Shown: in pieces, positions 25,525-34,668 of the stretch
Position numbering within the stretch: position 1 is the first letter of the stretch
Layout: the number at the start of each line of letters is the position of its first letter
From: Halanaeroarchaeum sp. HSR-CO
GTDB taxonomy: Archaea > Halobacteriota > Halobacteria > Halobacteriales > Halobacteriaceae
Direction: 5' to 3'
NCBI RefSeq assembly: GCF_024972755.1
Contig: NZ_CP087724.1
Coordinates: forward strand, 2,542,001 to 2,606,000
DNA: 64,000 bases
Program-made: the position numbers and the translations under genes
Notes under the pieces: model-generated
The model's input: the letters and a program-made list of their open reading frames with translations, nothing else
What the model was told of the DNA's origin: nothing
Databases searched by the model: none

Positions 25525-26700
25525 TCAGACCCGCTCGACGATCGTAGCGATGCCCTGTCCGAACCCGATGCACATCGTCGAGAGGCCGACATCCTGACCC
25601 GTTCTGTCGAGTTCGTGAACGAGTTTCGTGAGGAGGCCAGCCCCCGTCGCGCCGAGGGGATGCCCGTGTGCGATCGCCCCGCCGTTGACGTTCGTATCGG
25701 CCCAGTCCGCACCGGTCTCCTCCAGCCAGGCGAGGACGACCGAGGCGAAGGCCTCGTTGACCTCGAAGAGATCGACGTCGTCGATGGTCAGGTTCGTCTT
25801 CTCGAGGACGCCCGCCGTGGCCGGAATGGGGCCGGTCAGCATCGTGACCGGATCGACCCCGACGACCTCGGACTGGACGATGCGGGACAGTGGGTCCCAT
25901 CCCATCGCCTCGGCCGTCTCGAGACTCGTCACGAGGAGCGCGCTCGCGCCGTCGACGATGCCCGAGGAGTTGCCAGCGTGGTGGACTCCCTCGCCTTCCT
26001 CGCGGAACGCCAACGGGAGTTTCTGCAGGTCGTCCTCAGTGGTCCCGGGTCGAGGATGACCGTCCCGCTCGACGGTGATGGGGTCGCCATCGAGAGTCGT
26101 CTCCACGGGAACGATCTGATCGTCGTAGTAACCGGCCTCCCAGGCGTCGGCCCACCGCTGCTGGGAATCGACCGCCAGTCCGTCGACGTCGGCCCGGGTG
26201 AACCCGTAGTCCTCCGCGATTCGTTCAGCCCCCTCGCCCTGGGACGTCGCTTCGTCGAAGTGCTCGAAGTAGGTGTCCGTCAGTGCGTGTTCGTCGATGA
26301 CGCCCTGTTCTGCGTTCCCGTCGCTGCCCATCGGCACTCGCGTCATGTGCTCGACGCCACCGGCCACAACGACCTCGTGGAACCCAGCACGGATGGACGA
26401 CGCGGCCCAGTTAACAGCCTGCTGGCCTGATCCACACATCCGATTCAACTGGACACCTGAGACGCCCTCCCCCCAGCCAGCGACCATGGGGGCGATTCGG
26501 CCGATGTTCAACCCCTGCTCGCCGACCGGCGTGACACAGCCAAGGACGACGTCCTCGATCAGTTCCGGATCGAATCCGACCCGTTCCTCGAGCGCCCGCA
26601 GCGGCTCGGCGGCGAGGTCCTGGGGATGGGTGTCCCTGAATCGGCCGTTCCGGTCGGCGAAGGGCGTCCGGACGGCGTCGACGATGACGGCTTCTCGCAT
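25525..26700 (-). CDS. Thiolase (acetyl-CoA C-acyltransferase)
   Basis: This 391-aa thiolase condenses or cleaves acyl-CoAs, in beta-oxidation or in the first step toward hydroxybutyrate or mevalonate. The acylated cysteine C89 lies in NRMCGSGQQA, the His in NGGAIAHGHPLGATGA and the second Cys in STMCIGFGQG. All catalytic residues are present. The ATG at 26700 gives MREAVIVDAVRTPF, the standard N-terminus. There is no partner DUF35 gene nearby, unlike the mevalonate-type archaeal thiolases, which favours a degradative or general thiolase. Confidence 0.94.
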   Translation of the reverse strand: MREAVIVDAVRTPFADRNGRFRDTHPQDLAAEPLRALEERVGFDPELIEDVVLGCVTPVGEQGLNIGRIAPMVAGWGEGVSGVQLNRMCGSGQQAVNWAASSIRAGFHEVVVAGGVEHMTRVPMGSDGNAEQGVIDEHALTDTYFEHFDEATSQGEGAERIAEDYGFTRADVDGLAVDSQQRWADAWEAGYYDDQIVPVETTLDGDPITVERDGHPRPGTTEDDLQKLPLAFREEGEGVHHAGNSSGIVDGASALLVTSLETAEAMGWDPLSRIVQSEVVGVDPVTMLTGPIPATAGVLEKTNLTIDDVDLFEVNEAFASVVLAWLEETGADWADTNVNGGAIAHGHPLGATGAGLLTKLVHELDRTGQDVGLSTMCIGFGQGIATIVERV

Positions 26701-26790
26701 ATCACGCCTCTCGCCCGCAGCCATCTTGAAGGTGCGGCACGGGCCTGACGAGACAGAAGTCCTTTTTAGACGGGCACCGAGACCACGGAT

Positions 26791-29625
26791 ATGGACTACG
26801 AGCCACGGGCAATAGAGCGAACGTGGCAGTCCCGCTGGGCGGACGAGGGGCGCTACGAGGCGGACCCCGACGACGGGGACGCCACCTTCGTAACGGTGCC
26901 CTATCCGTACCCGAGCGGCGGCATGCACATCGGTCACGCTCGAACCTACACCGTCCCGGACGTGTACGCGCGATACCGGCGTCTCCAGGGCGATACCGTG
27001 CTGTTCCCCATCGCGTGGCACGTGACCGGGACGCCGATCATCGGCGCAGTCAACCGGCTCCAGGAACGCGAAGCCGAACAGCTCTCGGTACTCCGGGACA
27101 CCTACGGCGTCCCCGAGGACGAACTCGTCGACCTCGAGACGCCGATGGGGTTCGCCCGCTACTTCATCGAGAATCACTACAAGAAGAACATGAAGGCGCT
27201 CGGTCTGAGCATCGACTGGCGCCGCGAGTTCACCACCAACGACGAGCGGTACTCGAAGTTCATCACCTGGCAGTACGAGACGCTCAGGGAGCGTGGCCGC
27301 CTCGAGAAGGGACTCCACCCCGTCAAATACTGCACCAACGAGGAGAACCCGGTCACCACTCACGACCTGCTCGAGGGCGAGGAGGCCGAGTTCCAGGAGT
27401 ACACCCTCGTCAAGTTCCAGTCCGAGGAGGCCGTGATGCCGATGGCGACCCTCCGCCCGGAGACGGTCCACGGCGTGACCAACGCGTTCGTCAAACCCGA
27501 CAGCGCCTACGTCAGAGCGACCGTCGACGACGAATCCTGGATCGTTTCCGAGGAAGCCGTCGAGAAGCTTCGCCTCCAGGAGCGTGCCGTGACCGTCGAG
27601 GAGACGTTCGACGGTGCCCAGCTCGTCGGGACGACCGTCACCAACCCCGTCACCGACGACGAGGTACTGATCCTCCCCGCCGACTTCGTGGACCCGGACA
27701 ACGCGACCGGCGTCGTGATGTCAGTTCCCGCCCACAGCCCCGACGACTGGGTCGCCCTGGAGGCGGCGAAAGTTGACACGGACCGCCTTCGCGAGTACGA
27801 CATCGACCCCGAAGTCGTCGCGGCCATCGAGCCACGGTCCATCATCGACGTGGATGGCTACGGCGAATACCCGGCCCGGGACGCCGTCGAGGAGTTCGGC
27901 ATCGACGGGCAAGACGACCCCGCGCTCGAGGACGCCACACAGCAGGTCTACAATCGCGAGTTCCACGCCGGCCAGCTCAAGGACATGTACGGCGAGTACG
28001 CCGGGTCCATCGTCGAAGACGTCCGCGACGAACTCAAGGCGGACTTCGAATCGCAGGGCGACTTCGACGCGATGTACGAGTTTTCAGAGCAGGTCGTCTG
28101 TCGGTGTGGCGGCGACGTCGAGGTCGCCAAACAGGAGACCTGGTTCCTGCGCTACAACGACGAGGACTGGAAGGCGAAGACCCGCCGGATCGTCGACGAG
28201 ATGGACGCCATCCCGGAGAACACTCGCGACCAGTTCTATCACACCATCGACTGGCTCAACGAGTGGCCCTGTATCCGGAACTACGGCCTGGGCACGCGAT
28301 TGCCCTGGGACGACGACTTCGTCATCGAGCCCCTCTCGGACTCGACCATCTACATGTCCTACTACACCATCGCCCACCGGATCCAGGACGTGCCTCCCGA
28401 GGAGCTCACCCGCGAGTTCTTCGACGCCCTGTTCTACGGCGAGGACGCCGTCGAGGATCCACCAGCGCGCGCACTCGACCTTCGCGAGGAGTGGGACTTC
28501 TGGTACCCAGTGGACTACCGCTGCTCCGCGAACGACCTCATCTCGAACCATCTGACCTTCTATCTCTTCCACCATGCGGAGCTCTTCGACGAGCCAAGCT
28601 GGCCCCAGGGCGTCACCATCATGGGAATGGGACTGCTCGAAGGCGAGAAGATGTCCTCCTCGAAAGGACACGTCGTGTTGCCCTCGAACGCCATCGAGGA
28701 GTACGGCGCGGACACGGTGCGCTTTTTCCTCCTCAACTCGGCGGAGCCCTGGCAGGACTACGACTGGCGCGACGAGGAGGTCCAGGGTACCCAGGATCAA
28801 CTCGCCAGTTTCTGGCGGCGAGCCCAGACGGTCATCGATCTGGACGCTCCCGGCGAACGTCCAGACCTGCGACGGATCGACCGGTGGCTCCTCTCGCGGC
28901 TCCAGCGAACGATCCGCGACGTCACCGAGGCGATGGACGGGTTCAGCACCCGTCACGCCAGCCAGGACGCCTTCTACCAGCTGGAAGAGGACCTGCGATG
29001 GTACCGCAAGCGTGCCGACCTCGACCGTCCGGGTGCGAAGTGGACCCGAACCGAGGTCCTCCGCACGCGCCTGCGGCTGCTCGCGCCCATCGTCCCCTTC
29101 CTGACTAACGAACTCCACGAACAGCTGGACGGCGTGCCCGTCGAGGACGCCGGCTGGCCGACGCCCGCGGCGGAGTTCGAATCCGAGCGGGTCGAACTGG
29201 AGGAGGAACTCGTCGAAGCCCTCGCGGACGATGTCCGGGACATCGTCGACGTCACCGAGACGGACCCCGACCACATCCAGGTGTTCACCGCTGCCGACTG
29301 GAAGCACACGGTCTTCGAGGAGGTCGTGGAGACCGGGACCGACGTCGGAGCGGTGATGGGGTCGGTGATGCAGTACGACGGGCTCCGCGAGCGTGGGAAC
29401 GCCGTCAACGACCTGGTGCAGTCGCTGGTACAGGACGTGCGCGAGCGCTCGGACGAGGAACTGGCCGCACTGCTCGACATCGACGAGGCCGACGTCTACG
29501 AGTCAGCCGCCGGGTTCCTCGGCCGGGAGTTCGACGCGACGGTCGAGGTCGTCGCAGAGGGCGAGAGCGACGAGGAGAAGGCCGAGAGCGCCGAACCCTT
29601 CCGACCGGCGATCCTGCTGAGCTAA
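26791..29625 (+). CDS. leuS: Leucyl-tRNA synthetase
   Basis: This 944-aa class I synthetase is of the archaeal/eukaryotic type. The HIGH motif is at residues 46-49 (PSGGMHIGHART). The CP1 editing domain spans roughly 150-420, the KMSKS loop is GEKMSSSKGHVV, and the anticodon-binding and C-terminal domains end at a slightly acidic tail. CRCGGDVEVAKQETWF fits the zinc/catalytic-insert region. A TATA-like CTTTTTAGAC (26761-26770) lies 21-30 bp before the ATG, suggesting a leaderless mRNA. It converges on the next gene across repeat element copy A. Confidence 0.97.
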   Translation: MDYEPRAIERTWQSRWADEGRYEADPDDGDATFVTVPYPYPSGGMHIGHARTYTVPDVYARYRRLQGDTVLFPIAWHVTGTPIIGAVNRLQEREAEQLSVLRDTYGVPEDELVDLETPMGFARYFIENHYKKNMKALGLSIDWRREFTTNDERYSKFITWQYETLRERGRLEKGLHPVKYCTNEENPVTTHDLLEGEEAEFQEYTLVKFQSEEAVMPMATLRPETVHGVTNAFVKPDSAYVRATVDDESWIVSEEAVEKLRLQERAVTVEETFDGAQLVGTTVTNPVTDDEVLILPADFVDPDNATGVVMSVPAHSPDDWVALEAAKVDTDRLREYDIDPEVVAAIEPRSIIDVDGYGEYPARDAVEEFGIDGQDDPALEDATQQVYNREFHAGQLKDMYGEYAGSIVEDVRDELKADFESQGDFDAMYEFSEQVVCRCGGDVEVAKQETWFLRYNDEDWKAKTRRIVDEMDAIPENTRDQFYHTIDWLNEWPCIRNYGLGTRLPWDDDFVIEPLSDSTIYMSYYTIAHRIQDVPPEELTREFFDALFYGEDAVEDPPARALDLREEWDFWYPVDYRCSANDLISNHLTFYLFHHAELFDEPSWPQGVTIMGMGLLEGEKMSSSKGHVVLPSNAIEEYGADTVRFFLLNSAEPWQDYDWRDEEVQGTQDQLASFWRRAQTVIDLDAPGERPDLRRIDRWLLSRLQRTIRDVTEAMDGFSTRHASQDAFYQLEEDLRWYRKRADLDRPGAKWTRTEVLRTRLRLLAPIVPFLTNELHEQLDGVPVEDAGWPTPAAEFESERVELEEELVEALADDVRDIVDVTETDPDHIQVFTAADWKHTVFEEVVETGTDVGAVMGSVMQYDGLRERGNAVNDLVQSLVQDVRERSDEELAALLDIDEADVYESAAGFLGREFDATVEVVAEGESDEEKAESAEPFRPAILLS

Positions 29626-29698
29626 CTCAGGTTGGCGAACAGGCGACGGAGCGGTGGCGGTGTTTACACCTGCAAAGGGCAAGCAGCGATGCCGCCCT

Positions 29699-29987
29699 AT
29701 TCCCGGAACGGGCCGTCGCACTCCCGCCGTGTTCGTCCCGGGTCAGCTATCGAGGATACGCGTCGATGGCCGGGTTTCGGTATTTGAACCTTCGTGAAAA
29801 CGAGAGCCAACCGTCGAGCGGCGAGCATTCGCGACCCGAGCGGTCCGTCAGGACCCGGGAGGGTCGCGATTCGCCGCGCCGAAGGCGCGGTCGCCGAGGA
29901 CCCCCGTAGTGGGGTCCGACGGCGATTTTTCCCCACGTTTTTGCCGAGTGGGGTGGCGAAGCCACCCCACGCAGAGCAAAAAGTGGG
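29699..29987 (+). repeat. Intergenic structured repeat element, copy A
   Basis: This 289-bp element lies between the convergent leuS and the ornithine cyclodeaminase-family gene and is homologous to 53080-53388. Shared blocks are ATTCCCGGARCGGG at the left end, TTTCGGTATTTGAACCTTCG, GCATTCGCG, and a 61-bp right core with three mismatches. The plus strand folds into four hairpins: 29829-29869 (TCGCGACCC/GGGTCGCGA with inner GGTCC/GGACC), 29874-29890 (CCGCGCC/GGCGCGG), 29891-29925 (TCGCCG/CGGCGA with inner GGACCCC/GGGGTCC) and 29948-29970. Arms differ from copy B but pairing is kept. It could be a structured RNA gene, a bidirectional terminator or a non-coding mobile repeat. The rest of the spacer (29626-29698) shows nothing recognisable. 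Confidence 0.85.
29926..29987. terminator. Bidirectional terminator-like core of element A
   Basis: On the plus strand two T-tracts (29926-29930 and 29938-29942) follow GC-rich hairpins, suited to ending leuS-side transcripts. On the minus strand CCACTTTTTGC comes directly after the stop codon of the gene ending at 29990. Between them is a perfect 10-bp stem, GTGGGGTGGC-gaa-GCCACCCCAC. Confidence 0.65.
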
Positions 29988-29989
29988 TG

Positions 29990-30985
29990 TTAGACGCCCA
30001 GCAAGTCGAACTCGGTCCCGATGTCGTGTTCCTGTGCGTGTTCGTAGACGACGTGGGCCGCGGCGACGTCCTGGATGGCGAGGCCCGTGCTGTCGAAGAC
30101 GGTGATACCGTCCTCGTCCGTCCGGCCAGCCGTCTCACCAGCGGCGACGGCACCGATCTCGCCGTACAGGTCGGCGTCGTCGAGGACGCCCTCGCTCCAG
30201 GGAACGTTGATCTCACCGGAGTGGGTACACTGCTCGTAGTTGTCGATGACGAGTTTGGCATCGAGGAGGAGCTCGTCGGCCAGTTCGTGCTTGCCCTCCG
30301 CGTCGGCACCCATGGCGTTGATATGGGTACGCTCGCCGACGTCCTCCAGCGAGACGATTGGCGATTCGACCGGCGTGACCGTCGAGAGGACGTCGCAGTG
30401 GCCGGCCTCGCTGACGGTGCCCTCCCGAACCGTGAACTCCTCGTCGTACTCGTCGATGAACGCCTGGACGGCCTCGGGGTCGACGTCCGAAACGACGACC
30501 TCTTCGATGTCCCGGACCTGTGAGATGGCCTCGAGCTGTGTGTGAGCCTGCTCCCCGGCCCCGATGATTCCGAGCGACCGCGCGTCTTCGACCGCGAGGT
30601 GGTCCGTCGCCACGCCCGCCGCGGCGCCTGTACGTTTCTTGGTGAGGACGGTCCCGTCCATGATGGCGAGTGGATAGGCAGTCTCCGGATCGCTGTAGAT
30701 GACCGTTCCCATGACCGTCGGCAGGTCGTGATCGTCGGGATTGTCCGGGTGGACGTTGACCCACTTGATGCCGGCGGCGTCCCAGTCCGTCGCGTCGAGG
30801 TACGCGGGCATCGACCGGAAATCACCGTTGTACTGCGGCAGGTCGATGTACGATTTCGGCGGCATCTGCGCGTCCTCGCGAGCATAGGCGACGAAGGCGT
30901 CCTCGAGGGCGGCGATGAGTTCGGCCATCGGCATCTCTGCATCGACTTCCTGACTCGCGAGTAGTAGCGTGGAGCGGTCGTCCAT
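29990..30985 (-). CDS. Ornithine cyclodeaminase / alanine dehydrogenase family protein
   Basis: This 331-aa NAD-dependent enzyme belongs to the mu-crystallin family. Visible are the MPPKSYIDLP substrate-lysine region, GIKWVNVHPDNP, the Rossmann motif LGIIGAGEQAHTQLEAI and the catalytic-Asp segment VFDSTGLAIQDVAAA. Archaeal members include alanine dehydrogenases (Archaeoglobus type) as well as ornithine cyclodeaminases; the sequence alone does not decide between them. It is a single gene with a TATA box at 31010-31018. Its stop codon is 2 bp from repeat element A, which probably ends its transcript. Confidence 0.88.
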   Translation of the reverse strand: MDDRSTLLLASQEVDAEMPMAELIAALEDAFVAYAREDAQMPPKSYIDLPQYNGDFRSMPAYLDATDWDAAGIKWVNVHPDNPDDHDLPTVMGTVIYSDPETAYPLAIMDGTVLTKKRTGAAAGVATDHLAVEDARSLGIIGAGEQAHTQLEAISQVRDIEEVVVSDVDPEAVQAFIDEYDEEFTVREGTVSEAGHCDVLSTVTPVESPIVSLEDVGERTHINAMGADAEGKHELADELLLDAKLVIDNYEQCTHSGEINVPWSEGVLDDADLYGEIGAVAAGETAGRTDEDGITVFDSTGLAIQDVAAAHVVYEHAQEHDIGTEFDLLGV

Positions 30986-31009
30986 ACGGAGATGTCGGCA
31001 CCTCTCCCA

Positions 31010-31018
31010 CTTATAAGG
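31010..31018 (-). promoter_or_regulatory. TATA box of the ornithine cyclodeaminase-family gene
   Basis: CCTTATAAG on the minus strand, 25-33 bp before the ATG at 30985, giving a leaderless or near-leaderless transcript. Confidence 0.65.
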
Positions 31019-31080
31019 CCGTCATTTTTGCCGGGACGAAGAGGGATAGATTCAGGGCAGCGCCTGCCCAATCGCCGCAC

Positions 31081-31491
31081 ATGGAGTACGTCGAAGAACC
31101 AGATCGAATCGTCGTCCGCATGGACCCAGGCGACCACGTGATGGAAGAACTCGACACCGTCCGCGAGGAGTGTGACCTCACCGGTGGATTCTTTTTCGGA
31201 ATCGGCGCCATCGACGAGGTAACCCTCGGGCACTACGACGTGGAAGCCCAGGACTACAAGGAAGAGACCTTCGAGGAGGATTTCGAGGTCACGAGTTTCC
31301 TCGGAAACGTCGGCCCCGATAAGATCCACGCACATGTCCAGCTTGGAAAGCGTGATTTCACCACCATCGGAGGTCACTTCGCCGGCGGGCGGGTTTCTGG
31401 CACCTTCGAGGTCGTCGTGGTTCCGGTCGAGTCCGAGTTGACCCACCAGCTAGACGAACGGACCGGCCTGGACGTCTTCGACCTGGAGTGA
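31081..31491 (+). CDS. PPC domain (DUF296) protein
   Basis: This 136-aa protein consists of a single PPC/DUF296 domain. Signatures are GDHVMEELDTVREECDLTGG, FGIGAIDEVTLGHYD, and HAHVQLGKRDFTTIGGHFAGG. The latter includes the metal-binding His cluster (K-x-H-A-H and G-G-H) seen in archaeal and bacterial members. In plants the domain is joined to AT-hooks; stand-alone prokaryotic forms are trimers of unknown role. It is preceded by a divergent TATA region and converges on the thermosome gene. Confidence 0.88.
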   Translation: MEYVEEPDRIVVRMDPGDHVMEELDTVREECDLTGGFFFGIGAIDEVTLGHYDVEAQDYKEETFEEDFEVTSFLGNVGPDKIHAHVQLGKRDFTTIGGHFAGGRVSGTFEVVVVPVESELTHQLDERTGLDVFDLE

Positions 31492-31641
31492 CCGGCCAAA
31501 CACCACTGATTTTCGCCGACTGATCCATGTAGCGTCGCCGCTACGCCCCGAAAACGGGAGGGGGAGAGAAAGACGTTCGTGAACGGTTCGGTGCGGGAGA
31601 AGGGGTCGAGGGGGTGGGAGGGCGTGTGACCTGGGCCGAAC

Positions 31642-33342
31642 TTACATTGCGCCGCCCATGCCGCCCATACCGCCCATGCCGCCCATACCGCCCATGCCGC
31701 CGCCCATGCCGCCGGCGCCGGGCGGGCCGCCTGCGTCGTCGTCATCGTCGCCGTCGACCTGACCGCCCTTGAGGTCGCCGGCCGCGATGACGTCGTCGAT
31801 GCGGAGAATCATGACGGCCGCCTCGGTGGCGGATTCGATGGCCTGGGTTTTCACGCGGAGGGGCTCGACGACGCCCTCCTCCTTCATATCGATGATCTCG
31901 CCGGTGTAGGCGTCCAGACCGTTGGCGGTGTCGCCACCGTCGTGGGTGCTGCGCAGGTCGACCAGTGAGTCGATCGGGTCGTGACCCGCGTTCTCGGCGA
32001 GGGTGCGTGGGACGACCTCGAGGGCGTCCGCGAAGGACTCGACGGCCAGCTGCTCGCGCCCGCCGACCGAGTCGGCGAAGTCGCGGAGGTTACGGGCGAG
32101 CTCGGTCTCGGGGGCGCCGCCACCGGGGACGACCTTGCCGTCCTCCAGGGTGACACGAACCACGCCAAGGGAGTCCTCGATGGCTCGCTCGACCTCGTCG
32201 ACCACGTGTTCGGTGCCGCCGCGGAGGATGAGGGTGACCGAGCGGGCCTCCTCGACGTCCTCGATGAAGATGCGCTCGTCGCCACCGATGTCCTTCTGGG
32301 CGACCGAGCCCGCGGTGCCGATGTCGTCTTCGGTGATGTCACGAGCGTTGGAGACCGCCGTCGCGCCGGTCGCCCGGGCGAGGGCCTTCATGTCGTCGCT
32401 TTTGACGCGGCGGGCGGCCAAAATGCCTTCCTGCGCGAGGAAGTGCTGGGCCATGTCGTCGATGCCGCCGTCGACGAAGACGACGTCCGTGTCAACTGCG
32501 ACCAGTGCGTCGACCAGTTCGCGGAGCTGCTGTTCTTCGCGCTCGAGGAACTCCTCGAGCTGGTCGGGGTCGGTGACGTTGACCTCCGTGTCGATCTCGG
32601 TCTCGGCGACCTCGAGTCCGTCGTCGATCAGCGCGACGTTGGCGTCCTCGGCAGCGTAGGGCATGTTCTCGTCGACGCGCGTCTTGTCGACGATGACGCC
32701 TTCGACGAGTTCGGATTCGTCGATGGAGCCGCCGACGACCTTCTCGACGCTCACGTTGTCGGTGTCGATGCCGTCCTCGTCGGCGACCGACTGGACGGCC
32801 TTCACGACGAGGTCCGAGAGGGTGTTCTTCGCGCTCTCTGCGCCCTTGCCGGTCATCGCCGTCGCGGCGATCTGTTCGAGGTACTCGGCGTCGTCGGCCG
32901 AGATGTCGATGGCGATCTCCTCGAGGAAGTCTTTGGCCTCCTCGGCGGCCTGGCGGTACCCCTGGGCGAGCGTGGTCGCGTGGATGTCCTGTTCGAGCAG
33001 GTCCTCGGCCTCCGAGAGGAGTTCACCGGAGAGGATGACGGCCGTGGTGGTGCCGTCGCCGACTTCGTTCTCCTGGGTCTCGGCGACCTCGACGATCATG
33101 TTGGCCGCCGGGTGCTCGATGTCCATCTCCTTGAGGATGGTGACGCCGTCGTTCGTGACAACGACGTTGCCCGTCGAGTCGACGAGCATCTTGTCCATTC
33201 CTTTGGGTCCGAGTGTGGTCCGGACCGCTTCGGCGACGGCCTTTCCGGCCGTGATGTTCATCGACTGCGCGTCCTTTCCTGAGGTTCGCTGGGAGTCGTC
33301 GGAGAGTACGATAAGGGGCTGATTACCCATCTGCTGTGCCAT
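31642..33342 (-). CDS. Thermosome (group II chaperonin) subunit
   Basis: This 566-aa subunit is of the CCT/thermosome type and folds proteins in an ATP-driven double ring. Signatures are [55 protein letters not shown] and [19 protein letters not shown]. The C-terminus is acidic then ends in GGM repeats (from about residue 540), coded by 9-bp repeats at 31645-31705. The ATG at 33342 ([13 protein letters not shown]) is preferred over a GTG 6 bp upstream. The promoter core TTTATATA fits heat-responsive chaperonin promoters of haloarchaea. Confidence 0.97.
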   Translation of the reverse strand: MAQQMGNQPLIVLSDDSQRTSGKDAQSMNITAGKAVAEAVRTTLGPKGMDKMLVDSTGNVVVTNDGVTILKEMDIEHPAANMIVEVAETQENEVGDGTTTAVILSGELLSEAEDLLEQDIHATTLAQGYRQAAEEAKDFLEEIAIDISADDAEYLEQIAATAMTGKGAESAKNTLSDLVVKAVQSVADEDGIDTDNVSVEKVVGGSIDESELVEGVIVDKTRVDENMPYAAEDANVALIDDGLEVAETEIDTEVNVTDPDQLEEFLEREEQQLRELVDALVAVDTDVVFVDGGIDDMAQHFLAQEGILAARRVKSDDMKALARATGATAVSNARDITEDDIGTAGSVAQKDIGGDERIFIEDVEEARSVTLILRGGTEHVVDEVERAIEDSLGVVRVTLEDGKVVPGGGAPETELARNLRDFADSVGGREQLAVESFADALEVVPRTLAENAGHDPIDSLVDLRSTHDGGDTANGLDAYTGEIIDMKEEGVVEPLRVKTQAIESATEAAVMILRIDDVIAAGDLKGGQVDGDDDDDAGGPPGAGGMGGGMGGMGGMGGMGGMGGAM

Positions 33343-33368
33343 AGTCACCGGTGATTGTTTGTCGTTCT

Positions 33369-33376
33369 ATATAAAC
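33369..33376 (-). promoter_or_regulatory. TATA box of the thermosome gene
   Basis: Minus strand TTTATATA, 27-34 bp before the ATG, preceded by an A/C-rich stretch that could be the BRE. This is one of the strongest TATA boxes in the window, in line with a highly and heat-inducibly expressed chaperonin. Confidence 0.8.
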
Positions 33377-33507
33377 ATTGTGTTGGGCGGTGAATGTGGC
33401 GGCCAGAACCGCCGGAACGTGTGCATGTGAACACCTCACAGTACCGCTTTAAACGGGGAGCCTTCGTCGTCGACTAGAGTTTTGGTCGTGTCGAGACACT
33501 ATCGTGT

Positions 33508-34023
33508 ATGGACACCCGCACTGTTGCCCTCCTCGTCGTCGCGGTGGTCTTCGGCATCCTCGTCGGGGCCGCCGGGGCCACCGCCCTCCAGGACGACATC
33601 CAGTCCGACCAGGAACCACAATTGGGCGAAGATCCGGCGTACTACTTCAGTGCCGGAACGACGCGGGCTGCCGATGCCGCCGAGAACCCCGATGCGGGCT
33701 GGGTCCACGAGGTACAGACCGACGACGTGATCGTCGTCACCGGAAATGCGACGGTCCGCCACCCCGCGAACACGTCGGTCGACCTGGAGATTCGGGCTGC
33801 GGGCCGTGACGATTACGTGATTCAACTGGCCACCGAACCCACGAACGAGACGAAGGCGTCGAGTCCACAGGTCTCTGACGTTCAGTGGGGAACGTCGATT
33901 CCGAAGGACTACGGCTCGATCGAACTGCGGGCCGGCGACGACCGAATCCGCATCATCGAGAACGACGAAGCGACGACGCCCCGATTGTTCTCGCTCCCCA
34001 ATCCGATCGACCTACAAGAGTGA
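33508..34023 (+). CDS. Predicted exported or membrane-anchored protein, unknown function
   Basis: This 171-aa protein starts with MDTRTVALLVVAVVFGILVG, a single hydrophobic segment (residues 5-27) that acts as a signal peptide or N-terminal anchor. The rest is acidic and beta-rich, with no Cys and with repeated polar N-x-S/T sites (NATVR, NTSVD, NETK). I do not recognise the family. A lipobox is absent. The gene is divergent from the thermosome gene and converges on dim2 with 27 bp between stops. Confidence 0.75.
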   Translation: MDTRTVALLVVAVVFGILVGAAGATALQDDIQSDQEPQLGEDPAYYFSAGTTRAADAAENPDAGWVHEVQTDDVIVVTGNATVRHPANTSVDLEIRAAGRDDYVIQLATEPTNETKASSPQVSDVQWGTSIPKDYGSIELRAGDDRIRIIENDEATTPRLFSLPNPIDLQE

Positions 34024-34050
34024 CATCGGTCCGCGAAGATTCCGTCGCAC

Positions 34051-34602
34051 TCAGCCGCTGTACTCGTGGTATTCCATCCCCTGGTGTTTGAGTTCCTCGA
34101 CACGCTTGCGTTCGAGGAACGAGTAGACGGCCCCGTGGGGCGCGCCATCGAGGATCATCTCGGCCGCCGATCGGACCACGTCGACCTCCTTCGGGGAGCC
34201 GATGATCCCCATCGTCGACCCGTAGATGACGACCTTCGCGCCGGTGAGTTCCTCCATGAGCTCTCGGGTCCGCCCGTTCTCGCCGATGAGACGGCCCTTC
34301 TTCCGCCGGAGGTCGTTGTCGTTGCGAGCAACCCGACCCACGTCGATGATGTCCAGCATCCGCATCTCGTCGTCGAGCAACGTCAGCGCGTCCTCAGGGG
34401 GAAAGCCACGACCGATGGCCTCCACGATATCCGTGGCCTTCATCCCCAGCAGTGGATCGCCGGTCTGTTCGACGGCGACCGCGCCGTTCTCCGAGTCGAC
34501 GTCGAGTTGCACCTCGGCCGCGTGTTCGATGCGGCGAAGCGTCTCCCCGCCGTCACCGATGAGCACGCCGATGCGCTCCTGCGGAATCTTCACGTGTTGC
34601 AT
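34051..34602 (-). CDS. KH-domain RNA-binding protein, Dim2/Pno1-like
   Basis: This 183-aa protein has two KH domains: residues 1-75 with the GxxG loop in IPQERIGVLIGDGGETL, and 90-170 with KKGRLIGENGRTRELMEELT. Both GxxG loops are present. This is the archaeal homologue of Dim2/Pno1, which helps mature the 3' end of 16S rRNA. It has its own TATA box (minus strand CTTAAACG, 34627-34634) 25-32 bp before the ATG, although it sits just downstream of rio1. Confidence 0.92.
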   Translation of the reverse strand: MQHVKIPQERIGVLIGDGGETLRRIEHAAEVQLDVDSENGAVAVEQTGDPLLGMKATDIVEAIGRGFPPEDALTLLDDEMRMLDIIDVGRVARNDNDLRRKKGRLIGENGRTRELMEELTGAKVVIYGSTMGIIGSPKEVDVVRSAAEMILDGAPHGAVYSFLERKRVEELKHQGMEYHEYSG

Positions 34603-34626
34603 GCGACGGAATACTCGTTCAGCCCG

Positions 34627-34634
34627 TTTAAGAG
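34627..34634 (-). promoter_or_regulatory. TATA box of the dim2-like gene
   Basis: CTTAAACG on the minus strand at -25 to -32 of the ATG at 34602. It lies inside the 66-bp rio1-dim2 spacer, so dim2 can be transcribed apart from aif1A-rio1. Confidence 0.6.
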
Positions 34635-34668
34635 TTGTTCGACGCGAATGGCACCCACTGGCGCCCCC

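Noticed and set aside
29640-29990. tRNA or CRISPR interpretation of the repeat element
   Set aside because: No cloverleaf with T-loop signature, and no regular repeat-spacer spacing. The two copies are 23 kb apart.
29848-31446. Minus-strand frame of 532 codons crossing the repeat element and two genes
   Set aside because: It crosses the ornithine cyclodeaminase-family gene in another frame and the intergenic repeat. Its repeat-derived tail is an artefact of the structured element.
31981-33282. A 433-codon plus-strand frame inside the thermosome gene
   Set aside because: It is antisense to a fully conserved chaperonin and has no recognisable domain.
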